64,000 nt of DNA from Marinilabiliales bacterium (GCA_007695015.1 REEN01000065.1:1-64000); one strand, 5' to 3'. Shown: positions 42,976 through 52,122, counted from the stretch's first letter. Made by a program: numbers and translations. Notes: a model not told the origin generated them from the letters alone.

Positions 42976-43851
42976 TCAGGTGCCGTCAAACATCCGGCGG
43001 CTGAATTCGGCCATTATTATGCTTCCTGCCGCTGCAATATTCAGTGATTCAGTTTGACCGCGCGGCCTGCCCCGGGGTATGCCTATTTTGTGGGTAACCA
43101 GCTTTTCAACCTCCGGTGAGATCCCCTGCGATTCATTGCCCAGCACCAGGAACCCCGCCTTCGAAAGCGGATGTGACCATACTGATGATCCGCCCGAAGA
43201 TGCACCATAAACGGGGACTCCTGAAAACCGGGGTGATGCAAGGAATGAGGGAAGGTGCACATAATGGTACCTGATCCTGAACAGCGAGCCCATAGTGGAC
43301 TGGACTGTTTTGGGGCTTGTCATCTCGGCTGAATCTTCTGACAGTACCAGGGTATCCACCCCGAACCAGTCCGCCGACCTCACCAGTGTACCCAGGTTAC
43401 CCGGATCCCTGATCCTGTCAAGTATCAGCGTCAGCGAATTCTTCATCTTTTCGTGATCTTCGCTGTATGAGGGGATGCGCACCAGGGCCAGAACCTTGTT
43501 GGGAGTGGTGAGGCTGCTGATGCGCTGCAGCTCCTTTTCTGTTATCCTGTAAAAGGGGCAGCCGGAACGAAATGCTTTTCCTCTCACTTCGCTTTCTGTT
43601 CCGCCCGGCACCTTATCCTTTCCAACGAGCCATCGACTCCCGGCTTCAACCTGATCATGTTTGCCACCATCAGGTTCTATATCTCTTTCGGCGAACCACT
43701 GTCCGGTGGCATAGACCGCTTCAGTGTGCAGGCTGCTTTTCAGCAGGTCATCAACCATCTTTTCACCCTCTGCAACGAAAAGATTGTGCAGGCGACGGTA
43801 TTTTTTATGTTTGAGCGATGATATGAATTTCAAACCTGGGAGTCCGGACAT
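42976..43851 (-). CDS. TrmH/SpoU-family RNA 2'-O-methyltransferase
   Basis: The 291-residue protein begins SGLPGLKFISSLKHKKYRRL, the substrate-binding domain start, with NLFVAEGEKMVDDLL. The SPOUT methyltransferase core follows: LILDRIRDPGNLGTLVRSAD, LVLSEDSAEMTSPKTVQSTM, FLVLGNESQGISPEVEKLVT and IPRGRPRGQTESLNIAAAGS with the knot. It methylates ribose in rRNA or tRNA using S-adenosylmethionine. The frame is open upstream to 44079, but the family start is at the ATG 43851. Confidence 0.92.
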   Translation of the reverse strand: MSGLPGLKFISSLKHKKYRRLHNLFVAEGEKMVDDLLKSSLHTEAVYATGQWFAERDIEPDGGKHDQVEAGSRWLVGKDKVPGGTESEVRGKAFRSGCPFYRITEKELQRISSLTTPNKVLALVRIPSYSEDHEKMKNSLTLILDRIRDPGNLGTLVRSADWFGVDTLVLSEDSAEMTSPKTVQSTMGSLFRIRYHYVHLPSFLASPRFSGVPVYGASSGGSSVWSHPLSKAGFLVLGNESQGISPEVEKLVTHKIGIPRGRPRGQTESLNIAAAGSIIMAEFSRRMFDGT

Positions 43852-43923
43852 GTTTTTTCTTATTTTTACAAGAGAGATAAGGTGTTCATAAGGTGTATGA
43901 TTTCGGATGCAAAAAATTTGGTG

Positions 43924-43931
43924 TATTTTTG
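43924..43931 (+). promoter_or_regulatory. -7 box of the TamL-like gene
   Basis: TATTTTTG matches TAnnTTTG, with TTTC-like bases about 19 nt upstream (near 43902). It implies a start near 43938 and excludes the upstream ATG at 43907 as the translation start. Confidence 0.5.
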
Positions 43932-43969
43932 CCGGCAATGTAAACAAGTCATTCTGTATTTCAAAGAAA

Positions 43970-46465
43970 TTGAGATCAAAATTCTTATATAGCAGGATTA
44001 TACAGTTACTCCCTGCCATTGTTTTAATGGCCGCAGGGCTTCTTTCCTGCCGGCCTGCGCGGCACATACCCGAAAGCAACCATCTTCTTGACCGCTACAG
44101 GATTGAGGCGCCCACCAATGATATTAACAGGGAGGAACTGCGAAGATATGTGAGGCAGAGGCCGAACAAGAGAATACTTGGTTTCAGGTTCCATCTCTGG
44201 CTCTACAATATGGCCAATCCCGTGAAGGACGGGTGGCCGCACAACTGGCTGCGCAGTATAGGCGAGGAACCTGTTATTTATGACCCGTTCATAACAGACA
44301 GGTCTTCAACCCAGTTGAGGCAGTATCTTCGCAACAAGGGGTTCTATAACGCCATAGTTGATGATACGGTAAGCCTGAGGAGGAAAAGGGCAGTAGTGAC
44401 ATATGTTATAGAACCGCGCGAGCCTTACTACGTTTCGGCGCTGAACTACCAGTTTGATGATGAGGGACTGAGAGAAATAGTCCTGGCCGATACGGCCAAC
44501 TCCCTTATCAGTCCGGGAATCATCTTTGACGTTGATATATTGCAGGATGAACGGCTGAGAATTGCGGAACACCTGCGCAACGAGGGTTATTATTACTTCA
44601 CCAGGGAGCATGTATATTTCAATGCCGATACCACGGCAGGCGACAAGGCTGTTGACCTGACACTGGGGATCAGCCGGTACAGGCAGCGAAGGGAGAGCGG
44701 AAGGTTTGAATCAGTGCCGCACCGCAGGTTCCGTATAGGAGATGTATATGTGATCCCCTCCTATGACCCGAGGGGGGCCATTGACCGTCCCGATGAATAC
44801 TACCGGGAATTTGATACGCTCATGTTCAGGGATATGCACTATCTCTACAGGGAAGAGATGCCGGTAAGGGCCAGGGTGCTTGCGCAATCGACCTTCCTGC
44901 TGCCGGGCGACATCTACAGGAAGGAGAATGAGGACAGGACTTACCGTCACATGTTTGCACTCAGGCAATACCGGCTTGTAAATATAAGGCTTTCGGAAGC
45001 CGGTATCAATCCCGGAGTTGACGGTGATGAACTCCTTCCGGTTGACGACAATCAAGGCACGCCTTTCGATGGCGATCAGGGCCCGTCGTCAGACATTGAT
45101 CAGGGCCAGTTCTACGAAGACTCTGAAGGTCCGTTTTTAGTGGACGATGAAAGCCAACCCGTTGATACCGGGAACCGGACAGGGGACACCCTGCCACGGC
45201 TCGATGCCTGGATACATCTGACACCATTTAACCAGCAGTCCTATACCGTTGAGCTGGAGGGTACAAACTCCTCAGGCGATTTCGGGTTTGGCGGGAACAT
45301 CGCATACCAGCACAGAAATTTTTTCGGGGGAGCCGAGATTTTTGATTTCAGGATCAAGGGTGCGATAGAGACCCTGAGTGAGTCTTACAGCCGCTCTTTC
45401 AGGAATACCTATGAATATGGTGCCGAGGCAGGGCTGCAGATACCAAGGTTCATGCTGCCTTTGCGTTCTGTTAGTTTTGTAAGACGTTACAATCCGCGCA
45501 CCAACCTTGCCGCTGCCTACAACTACCAGTTGCGTCCCGACTATACACGTACCATTGCCAATGCAGCTTTCGGCTATACATGGAGGGGATCGGAATTTAC
45601 AACACACATAATTAATCCTGTTGAGATAAACCTGGTTAGCCTGCCCTATGCGGCGCCCGAATTTGAGGAAATAATACGCCGCTACAACCTTGAGGCGAGC
45701 TTCAGGGACCATATGGTTACGGAGACCAATTACAGCTTTATCTTCAATAACCAGGACATCAGAAGGCGTGGCGATTTTGTCTTTCTCCGGTTCAATGCCG
45801 AGGTGGCCGGCAATATCCTTGCCGCCTACAGCAGCATGGCCGACAGGCCCAGGGACGACGGGTATTACCGGGTGCTGGGCACCGGGTTTGCACAATATTT
45901 CAAGACCGACATTGATGTCAGGTATTACCGTCAGCTTGATGACGATAATTCGCTTGTATACCGGTTTTTTGCCGGTGCCGGACTTCCCTATGGCAATTCT
46001 ACGGCCCTTCCATTCGAGAAGAAATATTTTTCAGGTGGCGCGAACAGCATAAGAGCATGGCAGGTGAGGTCACTCGGCCCCGGCTCCTTCCATGAACCGG
46101 CCGACAGGTCCTTCCCGAACCGGACGGCCGATATCAAACTCGAGGCTAACCTGGAGTACCGCTTTGACCTTTTCTGGGTGCTGGAGGGCGCACTCTTCCT
46201 GGACGCCGGCAATATCTGGGCAATTGATGATAATGACGGTCGGCAGGGTGCGTTATTCCGTTTAGACAGTTTTTACAATGATATTGCCGTAGGTACTGGT
46301 ATGGGCCTCAGGTTTGATTTCTCATTCTTTATATTCCGTTTCGACATGGGCGTGAAGCTGCGCAATCCTGCTTACCCGGAGGGGCAAAGGTGGATACCGC
46401 TGAACCGGTCGCTGAACTTCCAGGATGATTTTGCCGTCAATATAGGAATAGGATATCCTTTTTAG
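43970..46465 (+). CDS. tamL: TamL-like outer membrane assembly lipoprotein (Omp85 superfamily)
   Basis: A TTG start at 43970 gives 831 residues with a lipoprotein signal (IIQLLPAIVLMAAGLLSC, Cys27) and mature start RPARHIPESNHLLDRY. POTRA modules follow, then a 16-strand barrel with YFSGGANSIRAWQVRSLGPG and a C-terminal Phe. A lipidated BamA/TamA relative is typical of Bacteroidota (TamL), probably assembling outer membrane proteins with TamB. An ATG at 43907 is in frame but lies before the probable promoter. Just before the last POTRA is an acidic insert with DQG repeats (about 45010-45180) not expected in the family. Confidence 0.85.
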   Translation: MRSKFLYSRIIQLLPAIVLMAAGLLSCRPARHIPESNHLLDRYRIEAPTNDINREELRRYVRQRPNKRILGFRFHLWLYNMANPVKDGWPHNWLRSIGEEPVIYDPFITDRSSTQLRQYLRNKGFYNAIVDDTVSLRRKRAVVTYVIEPREPYYVSALNYQFDDEGLREIVLADTANSLISPGIIFDVDILQDERLRIAEHLRNEGYYYFTREHVYFNADTTAGDKAVDLTLGISRYRQRRESGRFESVPHRRFRIGDVYVIPSYDPRGAIDRPDEYYREFDTLMFRDMHYLYREEMPVRARVLAQSTFLLPGDIYRKENEDRTYRHMFALRQYRLVNIRLSEAGINPGVDGDELLPVDDNQGTPFDGDQGPSSDIDQGQFYEDSEGPFLVDDESQPVDTGNRTGDTLPRLDAWIHLTPFNQQSYTVELEGTNSSGDFGFGGNIAYQHRNFFGGAEIFDFRIKGAIETLSESYSRSFRNTYEYGAEAGLQIPRFMLPLRSVSFVRRYNPRTNLAAAYNYQLRPDYTRTIANAAFGYTWRGSEFTTHIINPVEINLVSLPYAAPEFEEIIRRYNLEASFRDHMVTETNYSFIFNNQDIRRRGDFVFLRFNAEVAGNILAAYSSMADRPRDDGYYRVLGTGFAQYFKTDIDVRYYRQLDDDNSLVYRFFAGAGLPYGNSTALPFEKKYFSGGANSIRAWQVRSLGPGSFHEPADRSFPNRTADIKLEANLEYRFDLFWVLEGALFLDAGNIWAIDDNDGRQGALFRLDSFYNDIAVGTGMGLRFDFSFFIFRFDMGVKLRNPAYPEGQRWIPLNRSLNFQDDFAVNIGIGYPF

Positions 46466-46539
46466 ATCTGTTTGTCTTGTATAAACCGACAAAATTTACA
46501 ATCTTGCGCCCCGAAATTTCACCCAAATATACATTGTAA

Positions 46540-47904
46540 ATGAGCGGATCTGATTTTACTCCCCGTGAAAACTTCGGAAGCAGGTTCGGGATCATAGCGG
46601 CTGCAGCAGGATCGGCCGTGGGTCTTGGAAACATCTGGAGATTCCCATACGTGGTAGGGGAGAACGGAGGGGGCGCCTTCCTTATTATATATCTTGTTTT
46701 CATTATTGCCATAGGACTGCCGGTAATGCTTTCCGAGTTTACCATCGGCAGGAAGGGGCAGCGTAATGCGATAGGCTCGTTCAGGAAACTGGCTCCGGGC
46801 ACCCCCTGGTACCTGGTGGGGGTTATGGGAGTGGCTGCAGCTTTCCTGATCCTTTCATTCTACAGTGCTGTTGCGGGATGGACCCTTGAGTATGTTTTCA
46901 AGTCGGTTACCAACTCATTTGCCGGTCATAGTGATGCCGGACTCAACCTGATGTTCGGCGATTTTATTTCGGGTACCTGGCGACCCCTTTTCTGGCAGCT
47001 TGTATTCATGATACTGACTGCCTGGATAGTTGCCGCCGGCGTTAAGAAGGGAATAGAAAAGTACACCAAGGTGCTGATGCCGGTCCTAATACTGATGATA
47101 ATAATTCTATGTGTCAGGTCCGTCACCCTGCCGGGGGCTGCCGAGGGAATTGCTTTTCTTTTCAAACCCGATTTTTCAGCCATTACGGCCGATGCCATGC
47201 TAAGCGCCCTGGGACAGGCGTTCTTTTCTCTGAGCCTCGGAATGGGCACACTGATAACATACGGTTCCTATATCGGCAGGAAGGAGAACCTGCCGGGAAC
47301 GGTGGTCCAGGTATCAGCGGCCGATACGATCATTGCCCTGATGGCCGGTGTAGCCATATTCCCTGCCGTATTTGCCTTTGGCATTGATCCCGGTGAGGGT
47401 CCCGGACTTGTGTTCATAACACTGCCCAATATATTTCTTCAGATGCCGGGAGGTTATTTCTTTGCACTCATATTTTTCATCCTTCTTGCCATCGCGGCTC
47501 TCACCTCATCGATATCTGTTCTGGAGGTGGTAGTGGCTTACTTTGTTGAGGAGCTTCGTCTTACCAGAAAAATGGCTACGGTGTTTGCATCGGTCATGAT
47601 AACCGTACTGGGGGTTTTCTGCACACTTTCATTCGGCATAATGTCGGATGTGAGCATCTTTGGAATGGATTTTTTCAACCTGATGGAATTCACCGCCTCT
47701 GATCTGCTGCTTCCTCTGGGGGGCTTTTTCATAGTTATGTTCGTGGGCTGGTACCTGGGATCTGCCCCTGCGAGGCGCGAGATATCAAATGATGGCGTCT
47801 ACAGGCTCGGATATTTCCCGGTCTTCATCTTTCTTGTGCGTTTCGTTGCACCGGTGGCAATAACGCTTGTATTTATTTACGGACTTGGCCTGCTCAGGTT
47901 TTGA
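46540..47904 (+). CDS. Sodium-dependent transporter, SNF/NSS family
   Basis: The 454-residue membrane protein starts GSRFGIIAAAAGSAVGLGNI followed by WRFPYVVGENGGGAFLI, the neurotransmitter:sodium symporter signature around the Na+ and substrate sites. About 11-12 helices follow. Bacterial members such as LeuT and TnaT take up amino acids with Na+. It lies 35 bp before the alanine symporter gene and is probably co-transcribed with it. Confidence 0.92.
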   Translation: MSGSDFTPRENFGSRFGIIAAAAGSAVGLGNIWRFPYVVGENGGGAFLIIYLVFIIAIGLPVMLSEFTIGRKGQRNAIGSFRKLAPGTPWYLVGVMGVAAAFLILSFYSAVAGWTLEYVFKSVTNSFAGHSDAGLNLMFGDFISGTWRPLFWQLVFMILTAWIVAAGVKKGIEKYTKVLMPVLILMIIILCVRSVTLPGAAEGIAFLFKPDFSAITADAMLSALGQAFFSLSLGMGTLITYGSYIGRKENLPGTVVQVSAADTIIALMAGVAIFPAVFAFGIDPGEGPGLVFITLPNIFLQMPGGYFFALIFFILLAIAALTSSISVLEVVVAYFVEELRLTRKMATVFASVMITVLGVFCTLSFGIMSDVSIFGMDFFNLMEFTASDLLLPLGGFFIVMFVGWYLGSAPARREISNDGVYRLGYFPVFIFLVRFVAPVAITLVFIYGLGLLRF

Positions 47905-47939
47905 TCATTTAAAGACACTGAAATATTGCAAACCTGCCG

Positions 47940-49424
47940 ATGACACCGGAACTTACCACAGCTGAAAAGATCAACGCCTGGTTTGAACCCCTGGTTGAGA
48001 TGCTTTCTGCGGTTCTTTTCTGGGATCCGGTGGCTGCCATGGGAATTGACATTGGCGCAAGGGTGCCGCTGGTGGTTATATGGCTCATATTCGGAGGCGC
48101 TTTCTTTACCCTGAGAATGGGGTTCATAAATATCAGGGGTTTCAGGCATGCGGTGGGACTGGTATGCGGCAGGTATGACAAACCCGGGGACCATGGTGAA
48201 GTTTCAAAGTTCCAGGCCCTTTCCACGGCATTGTCGGCCACCGTGGGGCTGGGCAATATTGCCGGAGTGGCAATTGCCATGGCTATCGGGGGGCCGGGCG
48301 CCACGCTGTGGATGATCATGGCCGGGTTCTTCGGTATGTCGCTCAAGTTTACCGAATGCACCCTGGGCATGAAGTACCGGGTGATAGATGAGAACGGCGA
48401 GGTGAGCGGGGGACCGATGTATTACCTGAGGGATGCACTTGCAAAAAGAAACCTGAAATATACAGGAAAGGTACTGGCATTTGTCTTCGCTGTAATGATG
48501 GTGGTTGCCTCCTTCGGCGGCGGCAACATGTTCCAGTCCAACCAGGCATTTTCCCAGCTTGTGTACCTGTTCCCTCCGATGGAAAGGATGGGTTTTGTAT
48601 TCGGACTGGTACTGGCTTTACTGGTTGGTATAGTTATCATTGGCGGGATAAAGAGCATTGCCAGGGTGACTTCGAGGATAGTTCCGTTTATGGCTGTTCT
48701 CTATGTAGGGACCTCGCTCGTGATCATAATCATGAATATAGGCCAGATAGGTGAGGTCTTCTCGCTTATAGTGCGCGGTGCCTTCTCTGCCCCGGCCCTC
48801 AAGGGTGGCGTAATAGGGGTACTTATAACCGGTTTTCAGAGGGGGGCTTTTTCGAATGAGGCCGGCCTGGGATCCGCATCTATAGCGCATTCGGCTGCAA
48901 AGACAGATGAGCCGGTAAGCGAGGGGTTTGTGGCTCTCCTTGAACCCTTTATTGATACTGTGATCATCTGCACCATGACCGCTATGGTGATCATCTTTAC
49001 GGGTATGTACAAGAATCCCGGGGGACTGGAGGGTGCTCCGCTGACCTCGGCTGCTTTTGCTACGGTGTTCAGCTGGTTTCCTTATTTACTTGGACTTGCA
49101 ATCCTGCTGTTCGCATTCTCCACCATGATATCATGGTCATACTACGGGCTGAAAGGATTTGATTTTTTGCTGGGCGGTTTTTCCGTTCGTCTGTTTGGCA
49201 GCAAAAAGGTGGCTGCGGTAACATTCCAGCTTCTTTTCCTTTTCTTCATAGTGGTGGGGGCATCATCCAACCTTGGGTCGGTGATCGATTTTTCTGACAT
49301 GATGATACTCAGCCTGGCCTTTCCTAATATCGCGGGACTTATAATACTGGCGCCCGAGGTGAAAAAAGACCTTGAATCCTACCTGAAAAGACTCAGATCG
49401 GGTGAAATCAAACCCTGCAGGTAA
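47940..49424 (+). CDS. Alanine/glycine:cation symporter, AGCS family
   Basis: The 494-residue membrane protein has the AGCS features LRMGFINIRGFRHAVGL, STALSATVGLGNIAGVAIA, FTECTLGMKYR and GAFSNEAGLGSASIAHSAA. It carries about 11 helices and imports alanine or glycine with Na+ (or H+). Two Na+-coupled amino-acid transporters in tandem fit an amino-acid-using anaerobe that keeps a sodium gradient. Confidence 0.93.
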   Translation: MTPELTTAEKINAWFEPLVEMLSAVLFWDPVAAMGIDIGARVPLVVIWLIFGGAFFTLRMGFINIRGFRHAVGLVCGRYDKPGDHGEVSKFQALSTALSATVGLGNIAGVAIAMAIGGPGATLWMIMAGFFGMSLKFTECTLGMKYRVIDENGEVSGGPMYYLRDALAKRNLKYTGKVLAFVFAVMMVVASFGGGNMFQSNQAFSQLVYLFPPMERMGFVFGLVLALLVGIVIIGGIKSIARVTSRIVPFMAVLYVGTSLVIIIMNIGQIGEVFSLIVRGAFSAPALKGGVIGVLITGFQRGAFSNEAGLGSASIAHSAAKTDEPVSEGFVALLEPFIDTVIICTMTAMVIIFTGMYKNPGGLEGAPLTSAAFATVFSWFPYLLGLAILLFAFSTMISWSYYGLKGFDFLLGGFSVRLFGSKKVAAVTFQLLFLFFIVVGASSNLGSVIDFSDMMILSLAFPNIAGLIILAPEVKKDLESYLKRLRSGEIKPCR

Positions 49425-49510
49425 AATAATACCCTGCTTGTTTTTTTCCCGCTAATTTGGTAACTTATGTATGCAATAAGCTTTGCACCCACAGGACCAA
49501 CAGCACCGGT

Positions 49511-50422
49511 ATGGAAAAACTACGGCAGTTCCTGGCCTCCTGGCTCACCTTCACACGTTCTGAAAGGAACGGGGCGACGGCACTGGCTGTAATAATGATG
49601 CTTTTGCTGGTTCTTCCCTGGTTGTACGAGGTTGTGAGGGGACCGGCAGTTTACGAACCAGACCAGGAACTACTGGAGCTGATTGCCCGGTTCTACGGCA
49701 CCGGGGATGAAGGGGCGCCTGGTGCTGATACGGGATCGCCTGTCGTGACGAATCTTCAGGGTGTTGTTCCGGATTCATCCGGTAACCAGAAGCTGCCGCT
49801 TGCAGAGACGGGAATGCATGTTGGGGAGAGTGCGCCGGTTACTGATGCAGGGTCTGACGGTGTACTTAGTCTGCCTGCTACTGAGGGATCAGGTGACGCA
49901 AAGGGTGCGACTGCTACTGAGGGATCAGGTGACGCAAAGGGTGCGACTGCTGCTGCATCAGGATCAGTTGGTGTACAAATGTTGCGGGATGGCGGCATCG
50001 GCCGGACTGCCGGCCGGAATGTCCCGGTCAGGTTCACGGTAGAGCTCAACAGCGCCGACACGGCCTGCCTTATGGCAGTGCCGGGCCTGGGCCCTGTCCT
50101 GTCACGCCGGATACTGAGGTACCGGGAGCTCCTGGGAGGGTATTACTGCACTTCGCAGCTTCTTGAGGTATACGGTGTTGATTCATCCCGGTACCTTCAG
50201 ATAGTTCACTACCTGGATGCCGATCGATCAATGATCTCCAAACTTGACCTTTCGGAAGGGGAGTTCAGGGACCTGCTCAGGCATCCGTACCTCGATTACG
50301 ACCAGGTTGTCTGGATCGTTCGCTTCCGCGAAAGCGAAATAAATACCGGTTACGATGATATTTTTATTTCACCGCTGTTTTCGCGCTTTGAGGCCGAAAG
50401 GCTGAGGTTCTACCTTGAGTGA
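49511..50422 (+). CDS. Helix-hairpin-helix protein with membrane anchor and repeat linker
   Basis: The ATG at 49511 gives 303 residues. A membrane helix lies near 20-42 (ALAVIMMLLLVLPWLY). A linker of about 130 residues follows, rich in Gly, Asp and Ala, and includes two identical 12-residue units (ATEGSGDAKGAT). The C-terminal part has two ComEA-type helix-hairpin-helix units: VELNSADTACLMAVPGLGPV with LSRRILRYRELLGGYY, and a second less regular copy. HHH motifs bind DNA without sequence preference. ComEA-like uptake is one option; many Bacteroidota carry such proteins with no known role. Confidence 0.82.
   Translation: MEKLRQFLASWLTFTRSERNGATALAVIMMLLLVLPWLYEVVRGPAVYEPDQELLELIARFYGTGDEGAPGADTGSPVVTNLQGVVPDSSGNQKLPLAETGMHVGESAPVTDAGSDGVLSLPATEGSGDAKGATATEGSGDAKGATAAASGSVGVQMLRDGGIGRTAGRNVPVRFTVELNSADTACLMAVPGLGPVLSRRILRYRELLGGYYCTSQLLEVYGVDSSRYLQIVHYLDADRSMISKLDLSEGEFRDLLRHPYLDYDQVVWIVRFRESEINTGYDDIFISPLFSRFEAERLRFYLE
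49877..49948 (+). repeat. Two identical 36-nt tandem repeats in the HHH gene
   Basis: Bases 49877-49912 and 49913-49948 are identical, and each codes for ATEGSGDAKGAT. Identity at every base suggests a recent duplication and possible length variation between strains. Confidence 0.9.
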
Positions 50423-50497
50423 GCAAATAACCGGGCCAAATATTTATGTTCATGGTGGATTTTTTGCCGGGATTTTTGTAATTTTAAGGCGTAAGGC

Positions 50498-50538
50498 AAT
50501 AATGTTTGGAATAAAAATGTTTTGAAATAAACATTATT
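50498..50538. repeat. Inverted repeat around the rpsU -33 element
   Basis: AATAATGTTT (50498-50507) and AAACATTATT (50529-50538) are perfect inverted copies 21 nt apart. The pair flanks the TTTG -33 element at 50521-50524 and ends just before the -7 box. An operator or a DNA cruciform is possible; AT-rich composition weakens the case. Confidence 0.35.
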
Positions 50539-50551
50539 AATAATAATTTTG
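50521..50551 (+). promoter_or_regulatory. Promoter of the rpsU-xerC-hpf unit
   Basis: TTTG (50521-50524), exactly 19 nt, TAATTTTG (50544-50551): the full Bacteroidota consensus. Transcription should start near 50557, with a leader of about 17 nt. Confidence 0.75.
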
Positions 50552-50573
50552 CGGCTCACTAAAAAAATTGCAT

Positions 50574-50765
50574 ATGATCGTTGTACCATTGAAAGAGGGC
50601 GAAAACATCGAGAGAGCTCTGAAGAAATTCAAAAGGAAGTTCGAGAAGACAGGAGTTGTAAAGGAACTGAGAAGCCGCCAGGCTTTTGCAAAACCTTCTG
50701 TCAAACGCAGGGAGCAGGTCAAAAAGGCCATATACATTCAGAAGCTGCAGCGGGAAGAAGAGTAG
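50574..50765 (+). CDS. rpsU: 30S ribosomal protein bS21
   Basis: This 63-residue basic protein begins MIVVPLKEGENIERALKKFK and has EKTGVVKELRSRQAFAKPSV and a Lys/Arg-rich end, which is the bS21 pattern. bS21 binds near the 3' end of 16S rRNA at the site of start-codon selection. The ATG at 50574 gives the correct family N-terminus; an in-frame TTG two codons earlier is not needed. Confidence 0.95.
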   Translation: MIVVPLKEGENIERALKKFKRKFEKTGVVKELRSRQAFAKPSVKRREQVKKAIYIQKLQREEE

Positions 50766-50836
50766 TTCGTCCTGCCGGTTTGTAAACGTAAGTACAAACT
50801 TTCCACAGGTTACCGGACATTTTTCCACAATGCATC

Positions 50837-51724
50837 ATGCAAATAGATTCCTTTATTATCTACCTGAAAACTGAAAGACGGTACTCTGAGCATACGCTGA
50901 AAGCGTATGAGAATGACCTGAAACAGTTTCTGGCTTTCCTTGTTTCAGAGGGATCAGGTGAAATGATAAGAGGGTCAGAGCACAGGTACATCAGAAGGTG
51001 GATCGTGCAGATGATGGAAGAGGGAACCACCCCTGTAACAGTGAGGAGGAAGATTTCTGCCCTTGCTTCATATTACCGGTACCAGTTACGAAAAGGAGAT
51101 ATTGAGGCCAACCCGGTCGTTAAGGTTACACTTCCCAGGGCAGGCAGACGCCTGCCGGGATTTATCCCCGAAGATAAGATGAACATGCTTCTGGATGATG
51201 TCGATTTCGGAACGGACTATGCCGGTGTGCGCGACCGGCTTATAATTGAAATGCTTTGGTTTACCGGTATGAGAAGGTCTGAGCTGATCAGGCTTGATAA
51301 CAGGGATGTGGATACCGGGGCAATGGTGATAAAAGTCCGCGGAAAAGGCAATAAGCAGCGATATGTGCCGGTTGGGCAAAGTTTTGCAGGGACCATCAGG
51401 GAGTATTTGGCAGTAAAGGCACATCAGTTCGGCACCCTGCTGCCCGGCAACCCGTTTTTTGTGACAGCCGGCAACAAAAGAATATATCCCGAACTGGTCT
51501 ACCGCGTGGTAAGGAATTATCTGAAGCTTATTACAACTGTAGAGAGGAGGGGGCCGCATATGCTGAGGCATACCTTTGCAACCCATATGCTGAATCACGG
51601 CGCCGACCTGAACGCGATCAAGGACCTGCTTGGGCACGCAAGCCTCGCCGCAACGCAGGTATATACGCACAACTCATTTGAAAAACTGAAAAAGATTTAT
51701 AAACAGGCTCACCCGCGAGCATAA
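50837..51724 (+). CDS. xerC: Tyrosine recombinase of the XerC/XerD type
   Basis: The 295-residue protein has the SAM-like N-domain (FIIYLKTERRYSEHTLKAYE) and the catalytic domain with R146 in FTGMRRSEL, K170 in VRGKGNKQR, H241-x-x-R244, H267 in LLGHASL and the nucleophile Y276 in QVYTHNS. These are the full active-site residues. XerC/XerD resolve chromosome dimers at dif. It sits 71 bp after rpsU and 19 bp before hpf, a known Bacteroidota gene order, so this is the chromosomal housekeeping enzyme and not a mobile-element integrase. C versus D cannot be decided by eye. Confidence 0.9.
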   Translation: MQIDSFIIYLKTERRYSEHTLKAYENDLKQFLAFLVSEGSGEMIRGSEHRYIRRWIVQMMEEGTTPVTVRRKISALASYYRYQLRKGDIEANPVVKVTLPRAGRRLPGFIPEDKMNMLLDDVDFGTDYAGVRDRLIIEMLWFTGMRRSELIRLDNRDVDTGAMVIKVRGKGNKQRYVPVGQSFAGTIREYLAVKAHQFGTLLPGNPFFVTAGNKRIYPELVYRVVRNYLKLITTVERRGPHMLRHTFATHMLNHGADLNAIKDLLGHASLAATQVYTHNSFEKLKKIYKQAHPRA

Positions 51725-51743
51725 ACTAGAGGAGGAAAGCAAT

Positions 51744-52043
51744 ATGGATATCAAAATTCATTCTGTCAGGTTTGATGCAGACATCAAGCTTATTAACTTC
51801 ATAAAGTCGAAGGTAAACAAGCTGGCGCAGTTCAATGATGACATTATTGCCGCTGAAGTGTTTCTCCGGCTGGAGAATTCACAGGATATGGAAAACAAGA
51901 TAACAGAGATCAAGCTGGATATACCCGGCAACAGCCTCTTCGCCAAGAAGCAGGGCAAGACCTTTGAAGAGGCAACTGATCTCACGGTTGAGGCCCTCAG
52001 GAGGCAGGCCAAAAAGAAAAAGGAAAAACTGAGAAAGATATGA
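51744..52043 (+). CDS. hpf: Ribosome hibernation-promoting factor, short form
   Basis: The 99-residue protein begins MDIKIHSVRFDADIKLINFI and shows the HPF/RaiA pattern with EVFLRLEN, ITEIKLDIPGNSLFAKKQGK and TFEEATDLTVEALRRQAKKK. It binds the 30S A and P sites and blocks translation in slow growth. A C-terminal dimerisation domain of long HPF is absent. It is the third gene of the rpsU unit. Confidence 0.92.
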   Translation: MDIKIHSVRFDADIKLINFIKSKVNKLAQFNDDIIAAEVFLRLENSQDMENKITEIKLDIPGNSLFAKKQGKTFEEATDLTVEALRRQAKKKKEKLRKI

Positions 52044-52122
52044 TTTGATCCCGGTGATGCAATTGGCTGATTAACCAGTAGTTTGTATCTCCGTATCTTA
52101 TCAGAAAAAATAGATTGTTATT

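Noticed and set aside
43852-44079. N-terminal extension of the rRNA methyltransferase up to 44079
   Set aside because: The extra 76 residues overlap the divergent TamL-like gene and its promoter and show no family similarity; the ATG at 43851 fits the TrmH start.
50837-51724. Phage or integron integrase, and the tRNA cluster as an attachment site
   Set aside because: The recombinase is in the conserved rpsU-xerC-hpf order, and there are no phage genes, direct repeats of tRNA ends or composition change.
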